A stretch of DNA of 33,795 nt from Actinophytocola xanthii (GCF_001921205.1 NZ_MSIE01000096.1:1-33795); one strand, 5' to 3'; positions 15,449 to 23,909 are shown, counted from the stretch's first letter. Notes: generated from the sequence alone by a model not told the origin. Numbers and translations are program-made.

Positions 15449-16543
15449 TCAGCCGCGCCGGGCGATGGCCTCGCGGTAGGCGTCCACGGTCAACTCCGCG
15501 GTGTTGCGCCAGGTGAACCCGGCCGCGTGGGCGCGGCGGGTGACCAGTGTGGCCGATGCCGGCGGCTCGGCCAGCGCCGCGGTGAGCGCGCTGCCCAGGG
15601 CGTCCACGTCGCCGTGCGGGACCAGGGCGGCATGCCCGCCGGACACCTCGCGCAGTGCCGGCACGTCGGAGCAGACCACCGGCACGTCGCAGGCCAGTGC
15701 CTCGAGCACCGGCAGGCCGAACCCCTCGTCCCGGGACGGCAGCACCAGGGCCGCCGCGCCGGCCACCACCGAGCGAAGGTCCACGTCGGACAGGTAGCCG
15801 ACCGACCGGACCCGCTCGTCGTGCTGGTGGTGGCCTGGCCCGGCAAGCACCAGCGGGGGCAGGTCCGGGGTCACCTCGTGCGCCTTGAGCAGCCAGGACA
15901 GCGACTTGCGCGGGCCGGCAGCCCCGACGAACAGCAGGTACCGCGCGGGCAGGCCGACCCGGCGGCGCAGCCCCTCGCTCGGCGGGCGGGCGGTGAACCA
16001 GGCCGGATCGACGCCCAGCGGGGTCACCCGGATCTTGTCCGGCTCGATCGAGAGGCGGTCGGCGACCACGTCGGCGACGGCCCTGGTCGGGGTGAGCACC
16101 ACCGCCGCCCGCTCGGCCGAGCGGGCGACCAGCTGCGGCAGGGTCTCGTCGCTGGGCGGCAGCTCCTCGGGAGCGTCCAGGAAGGCCAGGTCGTGGATGG
16201 TGAGCACGCCGGCCGCACGCATCGCCGCCGGCAGCACGAAGTTCGTGCCGTGCACCACGTCGGCGAACCCGGCGAACAGCTCCACCGGCGGGAACGGCGC
16301 GCGCAGCCAGCATCGGCGCAGCAGCCGCGCGGAGACCGGCATGCCCCGGGCCCGTGAGCCGTGCGGCAGCACCTTGCGCAGCTTTCGCCAGCCGCGCAGG
16401 GTGAACGCCACCGCTCGGGTGTCCACCTCGGACATCGAGGCGAGCTCCTCGGCGAGCGCCGCGGTGTAGCGGCCGACACCGGTCCGGTTGCCGAGCAGCG
16501 GGGTGCCGTCCAGCAGCACCCGTATCGGGCCCCCCTCAGCCAT
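15449..16543 (-). CDS. Glycosyltransferase family 4
   Basis: 364 residues from ATG 16543; ATGGCTGA overlaps the stop of the upstream two-domain glycosyltransferase by 8 bases, and GGGAGG lies a few bases ahead of the ATG inside that gene. The fold is GT-B: N-terminal acceptor half starting VLLDGTPLLGNRTGVGRYTAAL, ADVVHGTNFVLP and TIHDLAFLD; C-terminal donor half with LLFVGAAGPRKSL, GYLSDVDLRSVVAGA and the GT4 signature RDEGFGLPVLEALACDVPVV, whose first Glu contacts the nucleotide sugar. No membrane helix is seen, so it acts in the cytoplasm on a lipid-linked or nucleotide substrate. Its signature closely resembles the two GT4 genes at 20119 and 21306. Donor and acceptor are unknown; rhamnose or mannose chains are plausible from the neighbours. 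Confidence 0.9.
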   Translation of the reverse strand: MAEGGPIRVLLDGTPLLGNRTGVGRYTAALAEELASMSEVDTRAVAFTLRGWRKLRKVLPHGSRARGMPVSARLLRRCWLRAPFPPVELFAGFADVVHGTNFVLPAAMRAAGVLTIHDLAFLDAPEELPPSDETLPQLVARSAERAAVVLTPTRAVADVVADRLSIEPDKIRVTPLGVDPAWFTARPPSEGLRRRVGLPARYLLFVGAAGPRKSLSWLLKAHEVTPDLPPLVLAGPGHHQHDERVRSVGYLSDVDLRSVVAGAAALVLPSRDEGFGLPVLEALACDVPVVCSDVPALREVSGGHAALVPHGDVDALGSALTAALAEPPASATLVTRRAHAAGFTWRNTAELTVDAYREAIARRG

Positions 16544-19070
16544 CCTCCCGACCCTTCCTGCCGCCGGCCCAGCGGCTCGCCGCGAGCCGCCGCACCCGTC
16601 CGGCCGCGCGTCTGGTCAGCTCCGCCGGGCCGCCCGCGTCCAGGTAGGACCGCACGAGGTCGATGTCCCGACGGATGACCTCGCCCATCCGCAGCGGGCG
16701 GTTGGCCACCAGCGGCTCGGTGCCGGGCAGGCGGTCCGCCGCGGGAACGGGGTTGCGGCAGAAGGAGACCAGCGGCGCGAGCACGGTCTCCCAGGTGAAG
16801 CGCTCGCGGACGACGGCGATCCGCTCGCGGGCCGCCTGCGCGAAGTCCTCGTCGTAGAGCGCCCGCTCCAGCGCCTCGGCCAGGGCGTTCGGGTCCTCGG
16901 CCGGCACCACGACGCCGAGCCGCTCGGTGCGCACCAGGTCGGCGAACGCGTCGCCGTCGGTGGTGACGATCGGCAGCCCCGCCCAGAGGTAGTCCAGCAC
17001 CCGGGTGCGGAAGGCGAACGTCGTCTCCACGTGCTCGTAGTGCGTGGTCACCCCGCAGTCCGCGTCCAGCAGCCAGTTCTGCCGCTCGGTGTAGGGCACC
17101 CAGGTCTCGTTGAAGAACACGTGCCGGTCGGTCAGGCCGAGCCGGCGGGAGAGCAGGCGGGTGCGGGTGCCGATGTCCATCGACGGGACCTCGGGGTTGG
17201 GGTGGCGCATGCCCAGGAACACCAGGCGGATGTCCTCGTGCCGCCCGCGCACCCGGTCCACCGCGTGCAGCAGCGTCAGCGGGTCGAACCAGCTGTACAC
17301 CCCGCCCGCCCAGAGCACGACCTTGTCGCTCGGTGCGATGTCCCCGAGCCGTCCTCTGATCGGCGAGGCGGACTGCTGGGGCGGCTTGCCGGGCAGCCCG
17401 AACGGCGCCACCGCGAGCAGCGAGCGCACGGTCGGGTCGTTGTCGTAGAGCGAGGGGGTGAGCCGGCCAAGCGCGGTGAGGTGTCCCAGCCAGAAGTGCC
17501 GCTGCCGCTCCGAGGCGCACAGGAAGAAGTCACCCCGCTCGAGCTGGGTGTTGAGCACCCTGGTGACCCCGGCCAGGTCCAGCGCGCGCTGCTCGTCGGT
17601 GGAGTCCTTGCCCTGCTCCAGCAGCTCCAGGTGCATGGGGTCGTACATGTCGCAGACCAGGATCTTGGTGGAGTCCTCCTTCTTGAGGCTCGGCACCAGC
17701 TCCAGAACGTGGCCCTGCAGCACGACGACGTCGGCCCAGGCCACGTGGCGGCCGAGGTCGCGCGGGCCGGACCGGTGCACCGCGAACGGCGCCTCGGGCG
17801 GGTCGCAGCGCGGGTTGACCGTGACCAGCCGCACGTCGTGCTCGGCGGCCAGCACGTCGGCCATGTTCCAGGCGCGGATGGCGGGGCCGGCCATCTGGTC
17901 GGAGACGGCGTCCCCGGTGATCACCAGGATCCGCCGGCGCGCGCCGAAGGCCTCCTCCAGCCCGAACACCTCGACCAGCACGTCGTGCGCGGCCAGGTAG
18001 CGCGGCAGTGGGTAGGCGGGCTCCATGGCGTTGCGCATCAACGGGAGCAGGTCGGTGTCCGAGCGCACCCTGGCCGCCTGCTCGACCTCGCGGCTCCGCG
18101 CCAGCTCCGGCAGCAGCTCGACGAACTGGTCGATCGCCAGCACGCCAGCCAGCGTCGTCCTCGGGATCTCCACAGTGGACCCGCCGGTGTCCGGACGGCC
18201 GATCTCCAGCTGGGTCGGGTCGAGCTCGCCGCGCGCGGTGGCCCGACGCACGGCCAGCGCCAGCGCCGCGGGCAGCACCCTGGCCAGGGTGGCGTCCGAG
18301 AGGTTCTTGTACAGCGCGGCCAAGGCGTTCCGCTCCAGCAGGAACAACTCGCGAGCGTTGTCCGGCGTGTCCACCTTGGACATCGAGGCGTGGTGGCGGT
18401 GGAAGGTCAGCGAGGTGGGCACGTAACGGACCCGCCAGCCGCGCAGGTTCATCCGCCAGCCGAGGTCGACGTCCTCGTAGAACATGAAGAACCGCTCGTC
18501 GAACCCGCCCAGCTCGCGGAAAAGGCCCGCCCGGACGAACATGGCCGACCCGGTCGCGAACAGGACGTCCCGCGGGGTGTCGTGCGTGCCGGCCGACAGC
18601 TCGTCGAGGCGGCGACCGGCGTGGCGCTTGTAGCCCATGCCGAACCAGGTCAGTCCGGCGTCGACGAAGTCGACGAGCTCACCGTCCCAGTCGAGCACCT
18701 TGCTGGCCACCGCGCCGACCGTCGGCTCGGTACGCAGCACCTCGACCGCCGCGTCGACCCAGTCCGGGTGGGGTCGCGCGTCGTTGTTGAGGAAGGCGAG
18801 GACGGTTCCGGTGGCATGCCGCGCGCCCAGGTTGCACCCGCCGGCGAAGCCCAGGTTGGCCCCCGCACGCACGACGTGGACACCCGGCTCCCGTTCGATG
18901 CGCTCGGCGCTGCCGTCCCCGGAGTCGTTGTCGACGCAGATGAGCTGCACCAGCTCGGCGGGGTAGGCGAGCTGTTCGCGCAGGGCGCGCAGACAGGTGA
19001 TGGTGTCCTCGGCGCCGCGGTAGTTCACCACGATCACCGAGACGGCCGGGCGTCGCGCCGAATCGGGCAC
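16536..19070 (-). CDS. Two-domain glycosyltransferase (GT2 fused to GT4-like)
   Basis: 844 residues from GTG 19070, with GAGGAG about 5 nt upstream. The first 300 residues are a GT2 (GT-A) domain: VSVIVVNYRGAEDTITCLRAL, CVDNDSGDGSAE, LGFAGGCNLGARHATG, a metal-binding FLNNDARP, and GGFDERFFMFYEDVDLGWR, the usual rhamnosyl- or galactofuranosyl-transferase pattern. A helical linker (about 300-390) leads to a GT-B domain (about 390-770) with RILVITGDAVSDQMAGPAIRAWNMA, KVVLWAGGVYSWFDPLTLL and RTRVLDYLWAGLPIVTTDGD. Both active-site sets look intact, so the protein probably adds two sugars in turn. The second domain resembles enzymes of O-antigen-like polysaccharides. It is cytoplasmic, with a short basic C-terminus. 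It overlaps the downstream GT4 gene by 8 bases. Confidence 0.9.
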   Translation of the reverse strand: MPDSARRPAVSVIVVNYRGAEDTITCLRALREQLAYPAELVQLICVDNDSGDGSAERIEREPGVHVVRAGANLGFAGGCNLGARHATGTVLAFLNNDARPHPDWVDAAVEVLRTEPTVGAVASKVLDWDGELVDFVDAGLTWFGMGYKRHAGRRLDELSAGTHDTPRDVLFATGSAMFVRAGLFRELGGFDERFFMFYEDVDLGWRMNLRGWRVRYVPTSLTFHRHHASMSKVDTPDNARELFLLERNALAALYKNLSDATLARVLPAALALAVRRATARGELDPTQLEIGRPDTGGSTVEIPRTTLAGVLAIDQFVELLPELARSREVEQAARVRSDTDLLPLMRNAMEPAYPLPRYLAAHDVLVEVFGLEEAFGARRRILVITGDAVSDQMAGPAIRAWNMADVLAAEHDVRLVTVNPRCDPPEAPFAVHRSGPRDLGRHVAWADVVVLQGHVLELVPSLKKEDSTKILVCDMYDPMHLELLEQGKDSTDEQRALDLAGVTRVLNTQLERGDFFLCASERQRHFWLGHLTALGRLTPSLYDNDPTVRSLLAVAPFGLPGKPPQQSASPIRGRLGDIAPSDKVVLWAGGVYSWFDPLTLLHAVDRVRGRHEDIRLVFLGMRHPNPEVPSMDIGTRTRLLSRRLGLTDRHVFFNETWVPYTERQNWLLDADCGVTTHYEHVETTFAFRTRVLDYLWAGLPIVTTDGDAFADLVRTERLGVVVPAEDPNALAEALERALYDEDFAQAARERIAVVRERFTWETVLAPLVSFCRNPVPAADRLPGTEPLVANRPLRMGEVIRRDIDLVRSYLDAGGPAELTRRAAGRVRRLAASRWAGGRKGREDG

Positions 19071-19131
19071 TCGCGCTCCTCGCGTCGGGGTGGTGTCGTA
19101 AGCCTGCCCTATAACAACACGTGACGGCTGG

Positions 19132-20094
19132 TTAACCGGTCGGGTTCACCGAACCCCACACCTCGGTGCGCGACAGGGTCGCCGCCCGGCCGATCGCCCG
19201 CCGCTCCCGCAGCAGCGGCACCAGCCGCGCGAGCACCTCGCCGAGCACCCGCAACCGCAGGCGCACGCGGAAGTTGGCCGCGTCGGGCACTGCCCGGCCG
19301 GCCAGCCGACGGGCCGGGAGCAGGGCCGTGACCGCGGCGAAGCGCGCCAGCTCACGGGCCGCGACGGCCGCCGGCGCGCAGCGCAGCAGCATGAACAGCC
19401 GGTTGCGCTCGTTCCAGCGGTGGAACAGGGCCGAGCCGGGCCGGGTGGTCGCGCCGTGCAGGTGCCGCACCCGGGCAGCGGGCACCGAGAGCACCGACCA
19501 CCCGTGCAGCCGCAGCCGCCAGGAGGTGTCGGTGTCCTCGTAGTAGCAGAAGAACCGGCCGGGTACGCCACCCGCCTGGACCAGCGCCGCAGTGCGCAGC
19601 AGCGGCGCCCCGCCGCAGAAGCCGAACACCGGGCCGGAGGTGGCGTCCGCCCCGTGCCCGTCCGGGGTCAGCACCAGGCCGACCGACTGGGTCCGCCCGG
19701 ACGGCGCCTCCAGCCGGGGGCTCGCCGCGGCCGCCCCGGGGGTGGCGTCCAGTGCCGCCTCGAGCTCGGCCAGCCAGTTCGGCCCCGGCGCGGCGTCGTC
19801 GTTGAGCCAGGCCGTGAACTCGGTGCCGACCAGCGGCAGGGCCAGCGCCAGGGCACCGGCGTAGCCGAGGTTGCGCGCGGTGCGGTGTACGGCGGGGCGG
19901 GAGGGGTGGGCCGAAAGGACCGCGGCGCTGCCGTCGTCGGAGGCGTTGTCCACCACGAGCACCCGGTGCGGGCGGGTCTGCGCGGCCAGCGCGTCCAGGC
20001 ACGCCCCGAGGTGCTCCCGGCCGCGCCAGGTCACCACGACCACCGTGGTCCGGGTCGTGCTGCCGCCGGTCCCCGTGTCGTTACCCGCCGTCAC
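19132..20094 (-). CDS. Glycosyltransferase family 2, rhamnosyltransferase-like
   Basis: 320 residues from GTG 20094. No strong ribosome binding site is present, but TACGGT lies 8 nt upstream, so a leaderless message is likely. GT2 features: TTVVVVTWRGREHLGACLDAL at about 15-35, VLVVDNASDDGSAAVL, NLGYAGALALALPLVGTEFTAWLNDDAAP with the metal-binding Asp pair, and RFFCYYEDTDTSWRLRLHGW, the catalytic Glu-Asp block of this family. A C-terminal stretch after residue 240 (LFMLLRCAPAAVAARELARF) is helical and rather hydrophobic and may lie on the membrane. It resembles WbbL and WbbL2-type rhamnosyltransferases in pattern but lacks the WbbL-specific wording seen at 22467. It is divergent from the GT4 gene at 20119 and 61 bases upstream of the two-domain glycosyltransferase. 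Confidence 0.88.
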   Translation of the reverse strand: MTAGNDTGTGGSTTRTTVVVVTWRGREHLGACLDALAAQTRPHRVLVVDNASDDGSAAVLSAHPSRPAVHRTARNLGYAGALALALPLVGTEFTAWLNDDAAPGPNWLAELEAALDATPGAAAASPRLEAPSGRTQSVGLVLTPDGHGADATSGPVFGFCGGAPLLRTAALVQAGGVPGRFFCYYEDTDTSWRLRLHGWSVLSVPAARVRHLHGATTRPGSALFHRWNERNRLFMLLRCAPAAVAARELARFAAVTALLPARRLAGRAVPDAANFRVRLRLRVLGEVLARLVPLLRERRAIGRAATLSRTEVWGSVNPTG

Positions 20095-20102
20095 GACGCC
20101 CG

Positions 20103-20112
20103 ACCGTACCCT
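20103..20112. promoter_or_regulatory. Overlapping divergent -10 boxes (leaderless promoters)
   Basis: TACCCT (20107-20112, plus) ends 6 nt before GTG 20119. On the other strand TACGGT (20103-20108) ends 8 nt before GTG 20094. The two boxes share the TA at 20107-20108. Neither gene has a good ribosome binding site. Box identity is inferred from the TANNNT consensus and spacing. Confidence 0.55.
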
Positions 20113-20118
20113 GTGCCA

Positions 20119-21249
20119 GTGCCAGAGCTCATCGTGCTGACCGAGCAGCTGTTGGCGCCCGTCCCCGGCGGGACCGGGCGCTACACCCGCGAGCTGGCCG
20201 CCGCCCTGGCCGCCAGCACGCCGACCGGGTGGACGGTGGCGGGCGTGACCGCCACGCACAAGGACCTGTCGCCGGCGGTCATCCCCGGCGTGGCCGGCCC
20301 CCGCGCGCTGCCGCTGTCCAGACGCGGCCTGACCGCGTTATGGGAGCGCGGGGTGAACCTCTGGCCCGGCGGCGACGCAGTGCACGCCCCGACCCCGCTC
20401 GCCCCGCCCGGTCCCCGCCGCGGCCGCAGCCTCATCGTCACCGTGCACGACCTGGTGCCGTTCACCCACCCCGAGACCCTCACCCGCCGCGGCGCCGCCT
20501 GGCACCAGAGCGCCATCCGCCGCGCCGCCGCCCGTGCCCACGCCATCGTCGTGCCGACCACCTGCGTCGCCGAGGACCTGCACCGCTACGCGCCCGGTCC
20601 GGCGACCGTCGCCGTCATCGGGCACGGCGTGCCGGACGCACTGCTCGCGCCGGTCGAGCCGGCCCAGCTGCACGCCACCGCCGTGGGCCTCGGGCTGCCG
20701 TCCGCCTACGTCCTCGCCGTCGGCACCGTCGAGCCGCGCAAGGGGCTCGACGTGCTCATCGAGGCCATGGCCAAACCGTTCGCGCCCGACCTGCCGCTGG
20801 TCGTGGTCGGGCCGAAGGGGTGGGGGCAGGTGGACCTGGCAGCGCTCGCCGACCGGCACGGGCTCGCCCAGGGCCGGCTGCACGTCCTGGGTCAGCTCAC
20901 CGACGCCGACCTGGGCGTCGTCCTGCGTCGGGCCTCGGTGCTCGCCGCCCCGAGCCGGGCCGAGGGCTTCGGCTTACCCGTGCTGGAGGCCATGGCCGTC
21001 GGCGTTCCGGTCGTGCACAGCGACGTGCCCGCCCTGGTCGAGGTCGCCGGCGGGGCCGGGGTGTCGGTACCGCCGGACAACGCCAGGGCGCTCGCCGGAG
21101 CGCTACGGGCGGTCGTGGACGACCCGGCTTCCACCGCGATCCGGGTCGCCGCCGGGCGGTCCCGGGCCCAGGCGTTCAGCTGGGCCCACGCCGCGGCCGA
21201 GCTCTGGCGGCTGCACACGCGGTTCTTCGACATGGCGAGTGTCAGGTAG
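20119..21249 (+). CDS. Glycosyltransferase family 4
   Basis: 376 residues from GTG 20119; GTG 20113, two codons earlier, is the alternative, but 20119 fits a leaderless start after TACCCT. GT-B fold: N-terminal half with LTEQLLAPVPGGTGRYTRELAAAL, the VHDLVPFTHPETLTRRGAAWHQ segment, and VVPTTCVAEDL; C-terminal half with VLAVGTVEPRKGLDVLIEAM, LHVLGQLTDADLGVVLRRA and the donor-binding SRAEGFGLPVLEAMAVGVPVV. No transmembrane segment, so a cytoplasmic enzyme. It shares the same motif series as the GT4 enzymes at 15449 and 21306, suggesting duplication inside the cluster. The next gene starts 56 bases downstream in the same direction. Substrates are not known; rhamnose or mannose polymers fit the context. 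Confidence 0.9.
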   Translation: MPELIVLTEQLLAPVPGGTGRYTRELAAALAASTPTGWTVAGVTATHKDLSPAVIPGVAGPRALPLSRRGLTALWERGVNLWPGGDAVHAPTPLAPPGPRRGRSLIVTVHDLVPFTHPETLTRRGAAWHQSAIRRAAARAHAIVVPTTCVAEDLHRYAPGPATVAVIGHGVPDALLAPVEPAQLHATAVGLGLPSAYVLAVGTVEPRKGLDVLIEAMAKPFAPDLPLVVVGPKGWGQVDLAALADRHGLAQGRLHVLGQLTDADLGVVLRRASVLAAPSRAEGFGLPVLEAMAVGVPVVHSDVPALVEVAGGAGVSVPPDNARALAGALRAVVDDPASTAIRVAAGRSRAQAFSWAHAAAELWRLHTRFFDMASVR

Positions 21250-21293
21250 TGGGCTTTTCACCCGGTCGTGGTCGTCGGATCCGGCCGCAGTCG

Positions 21294-21299
21294 TACGCT
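21294..21299 (+). promoter_or_regulatory. -10 box TACGCT, likely leaderless promoter
   Basis: TACGCT ends 6 nt before the GTG at 21306, and no ribosome binding site is visible between the two GT4 genes. The same spacing is seen at 20107 and 22461. Confidence 0.5.
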
Positions 21300-21305
21300 G
21301 CTCAC

Positions 21306-22454
21306 GTGGCCGAACCGCACGTGCTGATCGACGCGACCGCCGTGCCGGCGGATCGCGGCGGGGTCGGACGGTACGTGGACTCGCTGGTCTTCGCGCTGGA
21401 CTCGGAGGGTGCGCCGATCACCGTCGTCTGCCAGCCGCGTGACGTCGAGCTGTACGGGCGGCTCGCGCCGAACTCGCGGATCGTGCCCACCGCTGAGGCC
21501 AACGCCACCCGCACCGCCCGGCTGACCTGGGAGCAGACCACGCTGCCGCGCCTGGTCCGGCGGCTGGGGGTGGACGTGCTGCACTCCCCGCACTACACCA
21601 CCGCGCTAGCGAACCCGGCCGCGTCGGTGGTCACGCTGCACGATGCGACCTTCTTCACCGACGCGGCGCTGCACCACTCGATCAAGGCCCGCTTCTTCCG
21701 GGCCTGGACCCGCACCGCGCTCGTCCGCGCCTCGCTGTGCGTCGTGCCGAGCGCGGCCACGGCGACCGAGCTGGTCCGGGTGGCCCGGGCCGATCCCCGC
21801 CGGCTGGAGGTCATCCAGCACGGCGTCGACGCCGAGCGCTTCCACCTCCCCACGCAGGACGAGATCGACGTCGCCCGCTCGATGGTCGGCCTCGCGCCGG
21901 ACACCCCGTACGTGGCGTTCCTCGGCGCGCTCGAGCCGCGCAAGAACGTGCCGGCGCTGATCCGCGGGTTCGCGGCGGCCTGCCGGGGGCGGTCCGACCC
22001 GCCCGCGCTCGTGCTCGCCGGGCAGCCCGGGTGGGACCGCCAGGTCGAGCGCGCGCTGGACGACGTGCCACACCGGCTCCGGGTCATCCGCGCGGGCTAC
22101 CTGCCGTTCGAGACGCTGGCCGGCTTCCTCGGCGGCGCAGAGCTGGTCGCCTACCCCTCGCTCGGCGAGGGCTTCGGCCTGCCGGTGCTCGAGGCCATGG
22201 CCTGCGGCGCCTGCGTCCTGACCACCCGCCGGCTCGCGCTGCCCGAGGTCGGCGGGGACGCCGTCGCCTACTGCGGCGTCGGGGCGGGCGACATCGCCGC
22301 GGCGCTGGTCGAGCTGCTGGACGACCCGGCCCGGCGTGCCTTCCTGGCCTCCGCGGCCCAGCGGCGGGCCAAGGAGTTCTCCTGGCTGACGAGTGCCGAG
22401 GGGCACCGCGCCGCCTACGAGAGGGCGCACCGGGTGCACCGGCGGGGGCGCTGA
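21306..22454 (+). CDS. Glycosyltransferase family 4
   Basis: 382 residues from GTG 21306, placed 6 nt after a TACGCT -10 box. The protein is a GT-B glycosyltransferase. The N-terminal half has VLIDATAVPADRGGVGRYVDSL, VDVLHSPHYTTAL and VVTLHDATFFTDAALHH. The C-terminal half has YVAFLGALEPRKNVPALIRGF, IRAGYLPFETLAGFLGGAEL and LGEGFGLPVLEAMACGACVL, the GT4 nucleotide-sugar binding signature. The opening GGVGRYVDSL wording is typical of mannosyl- and rhamnosyl-transferases of the WbdA/RfaB type, but the linkage cannot be told. No signal peptide or membrane helix is present. It ends 12 bases before wbbL and runs the same way. The conserved RKN(V/L) and EGFGLPVLEAMA blocks are shared with its two GT4 neighbours. 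Confidence 0.9.
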   Translation: MAEPHVLIDATAVPADRGGVGRYVDSLVFALDSEGAPITVVCQPRDVELYGRLAPNSRIVPTAEANATRTARLTWEQTTLPRLVRRLGVDVLHSPHYTTALANPAASVVTLHDATFFTDAALHHSIKARFFRAWTRTALVRASLCVVPSAATATELVRVARADPRRLEVIQHGVDAERFHLPTQDEIDVARSMVGLAPDTPYVAFLGALEPRKNVPALIRGFAAACRGRSDPPALVLAGQPGWDRQVERALDDVPHRLRVIRAGYLPFETLAGFLGGAELVAYPSLGEGFGLPVLEAMACGACVLTTRRLALPEVGGDAVAYCGVGAGDIAAALVELLDDPARRAFLASAAQRRAKEFSWLTSAEGHRAAYERAHRVHRRGR

Positions 22455-22460
22455 GGGGCA

Positions 22461-22466
22461 CAATAT
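22461..22466 (+). promoter_or_regulatory. -10 box CAATAT, possible leaderless promoter of wbbL
   Basis: CAATAT ends 6 nt before GTG 22473 and directly before GTG 22467. The A+T-rich hexamer stands out in this G+C-rich gap of 12 bases. If it is the -10 box, the true wbbL start is 22473. Confidence 0.45.
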
Positions 22467-23330
22467 GTGCCCGTGCCCGAGGAACACGGTTCTGAGCTAG
22501 CCGTCATCATCGTGACCTACTCGCCGGGCGAGACGCTCGACCGCTGTCTGGACACCCTGGCCAAGGCCACCTCGCGGCCGGTGCGGGTGATCCTCGCGGA
22601 CAACGGCTCCACCGACGGCGCACCCGAGCGGGCGGCCGCCGAACGGGAGAACGTCGAGCTGCTGCGCACCGGGGGCAACCTGGGCTACGGCACGGCGGCG
22701 AACCTCGGCGCCGCGGAGCTCGACGCCTCCTACGGCTGGGTGGTCGTCGCCAACCCCGACCTCGAGTGGGGCGACGGGGCACTGGACACTATGCTCGAGG
22801 CCGCGCGGCGCTGGCCCCGCGGCGGCGCGTTCGGGCCGCTGATCAAGGAGGTCAGCGGGGAGGTCTACCCGTCGGCACGGCTGCTCCCGTCGCTCGGGCG
22901 GGGGATCGGACACGCGGTCGTCGGCCGGGTCTGGCGCGGCAACCCGTGGACCAGGGCCTACAAGCAGTCCGACACCACGGTCGTGGAGCGGGAGGCCGGC
23001 TGGCTCTCCGGCTCCTGCCTGCTGATGCGCCGGGCCGCCTTCGAGTCGGTGAACGGCTTCGACCAGCGGTACTTCATGTACTTCGAGGACGTCGACCTCG
23101 GCGACCGCCTGGGGAAGGCGGGGTGGCAGAACGTGTACGTTCCGTCGGCCGAGGTCGTCCACCTCCAGGGCCACTCGACGGCCCGCTCCTCCGCCGCCAT
23201 GCTCGCCGCCCACCACGACAGCGCCTACCGCTACATCGCCGACCGGCATCCCGGCCCGCTCTGGGCGCCCGTCCGCCTGGCCGTCCGCGCCGGGCTGACC
23301 GCCCGCCTCAAACTCGAGACCCGCGCCTAG
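22467..23330 (+). CDS. wbbL: N-acetylglucosaminyl-diphospho-decaprenol L-rhamnosyltransferase (WbbL)
   Basis: 287 residues from GTG 22467; GTG 22473 is two codons later and fits the CAATAT box. WbbL moves rhamnose from dTDP-rhamnose to decaprenyl-PP-GlcNAc, making the linker that joins arabinogalactan to peptidoglycan in the mycolic-type wall. GT2 motifs: IIVTYSPGETLDRCLDTLAKATSRPV (with the family-specific TYSPG), LADNGSTDG, GGNLGYGTAANLGA, ANPDLEWG, a GWLSGSCLLMRRAAF block, and FDQRYFMYFEDVDLGDRLGKAGW with the catalytic Asp. A C-terminal AHHDSAYRYIADRH segment is also WbbL-like. The match to mycobacterial Rv3265c is strong along its whole length. In mycobacteria it lies next to rmlD; here five glycosyltransferase genes (15449-22454) separate them. 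A lipoprotein gene follows after 8 bases. Confidence 0.93.
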   Translation: MPVPEEHGSELAVIIVTYSPGETLDRCLDTLAKATSRPVRVILADNGSTDGAPERAAAERENVELLRTGGNLGYGTAANLGAAELDASYGWVVVANPDLEWGDGALDTMLEAARRWPRGGAFGPLIKEVSGEVYPSARLLPSLGRGIGHAVVGRVWRGNPWTRAYKQSDTTVVEREAGWLSGSCLLMRRAAFESVNGFDQRYFMYFEDVDLGDRLGKAGWQNVYVPSAEVVHLQGHSTARSSAAMLAAHHDSAYRYIADRHPGPLWAPVRLAVRAGLTARLKLETRA

Positions 23331-23338
23331 GGCACCTG

Positions 23339-23896
23339 ATGACCCGGCTGACCACCATCCGCGCCGTCGCCGTCCTCGTCGCGACCGTGTCGCTGGCGGG
23401 CTGCGGCGAGACGGGCTACGAGGGCACGGGCACGGCGGCATGCCCGGCGCTTCCCGCCGATGTCGTCGCCGCCGTCGCCGGAAACCTCTCGGCCTCGGGC
23501 GAGGGGTACGAGCCCGACGCGGACGACCCGGAGGGCGGCTCGCTGCCCGCCAGGTCGCAGAGCGACGGCGGCATCCTCTACCGCTGCCGCTGGGCAACGA
23601 CCGAGGGCGGCGCCGGGATCACGGTGTTCGTGACCCAGACGAGCGCCGACCGCGTCGCCGAGGTCACCACCTGGCTGCGGGAGCAGCGGGGCCCGGACCT
23701 GACGGCCGGCGCGAGCGGGTACGGCCGCGCGCTCTACGCCGGCGGGGACCAGGGCGCCCCGCACGCCCGGTGGGCCTGCGGCGACCGGGTGCTCGAGGTC
23801 GACCTCGACAGCCCGAAGGACGGCACGGACGCCCTGCAGGGGGTGAAACGCCTGGCTGAGGCGCTGGTGCCGAAGCTGGGCTGCCCGCCGTCCTGA
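23339..23896 (+). CDS. Predicted lipoprotein, unknown function
   Basis: 185 residues from ATG 23339, 8 bases after the wbbL stop. The N-terminus is a lipoprotein signal: basic MTRLTTIRA, a hydrophobic AVAVLVATVSL, and a lipobox LAGC with Cys at about residue 22. The mature part is acidic (YEPDADDPEGG) with four Cys after the lipobox, suggesting disulfides outside the cell: near ACPAL, YRCRW, WACG and LGCPP. The fold and function are not recognised; the layout recalls DUF3558-like actinobacterial lipoproteins but no motif decides it. It converges on the hypothetical gene at 23910 across only 13 bases. Co-transcription with wbbL is likely, which could place it at the site of wall assembly, but that is inference. 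Confidence 0.8.
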   Translation: MTRLTTIRAVAVLVATVSLAGCGETGYEGTGTAACPALPADVVAAVAGNLSASGEGYEPDADDPEGGSLPARSQSDGGILYRCRWATTEGGAGITVFVTQTSADRVAEVTTWLREQRGPDLTAGASGYGRALYAGGDQGAPHARWACGDRVLEVDLDSPKDGTDALQGVKRLAEALVPKLGCPPS

Positions 23897-23909
23897 CCCG
23901 CGGGGCCGG

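Noticed and set aside
16488-19124. 878-codon open frame on the plus strand
   Set aside because: It mirrors the two-domain glycosyltransferase, whose motifs are certain, and the translation is low-complexity.
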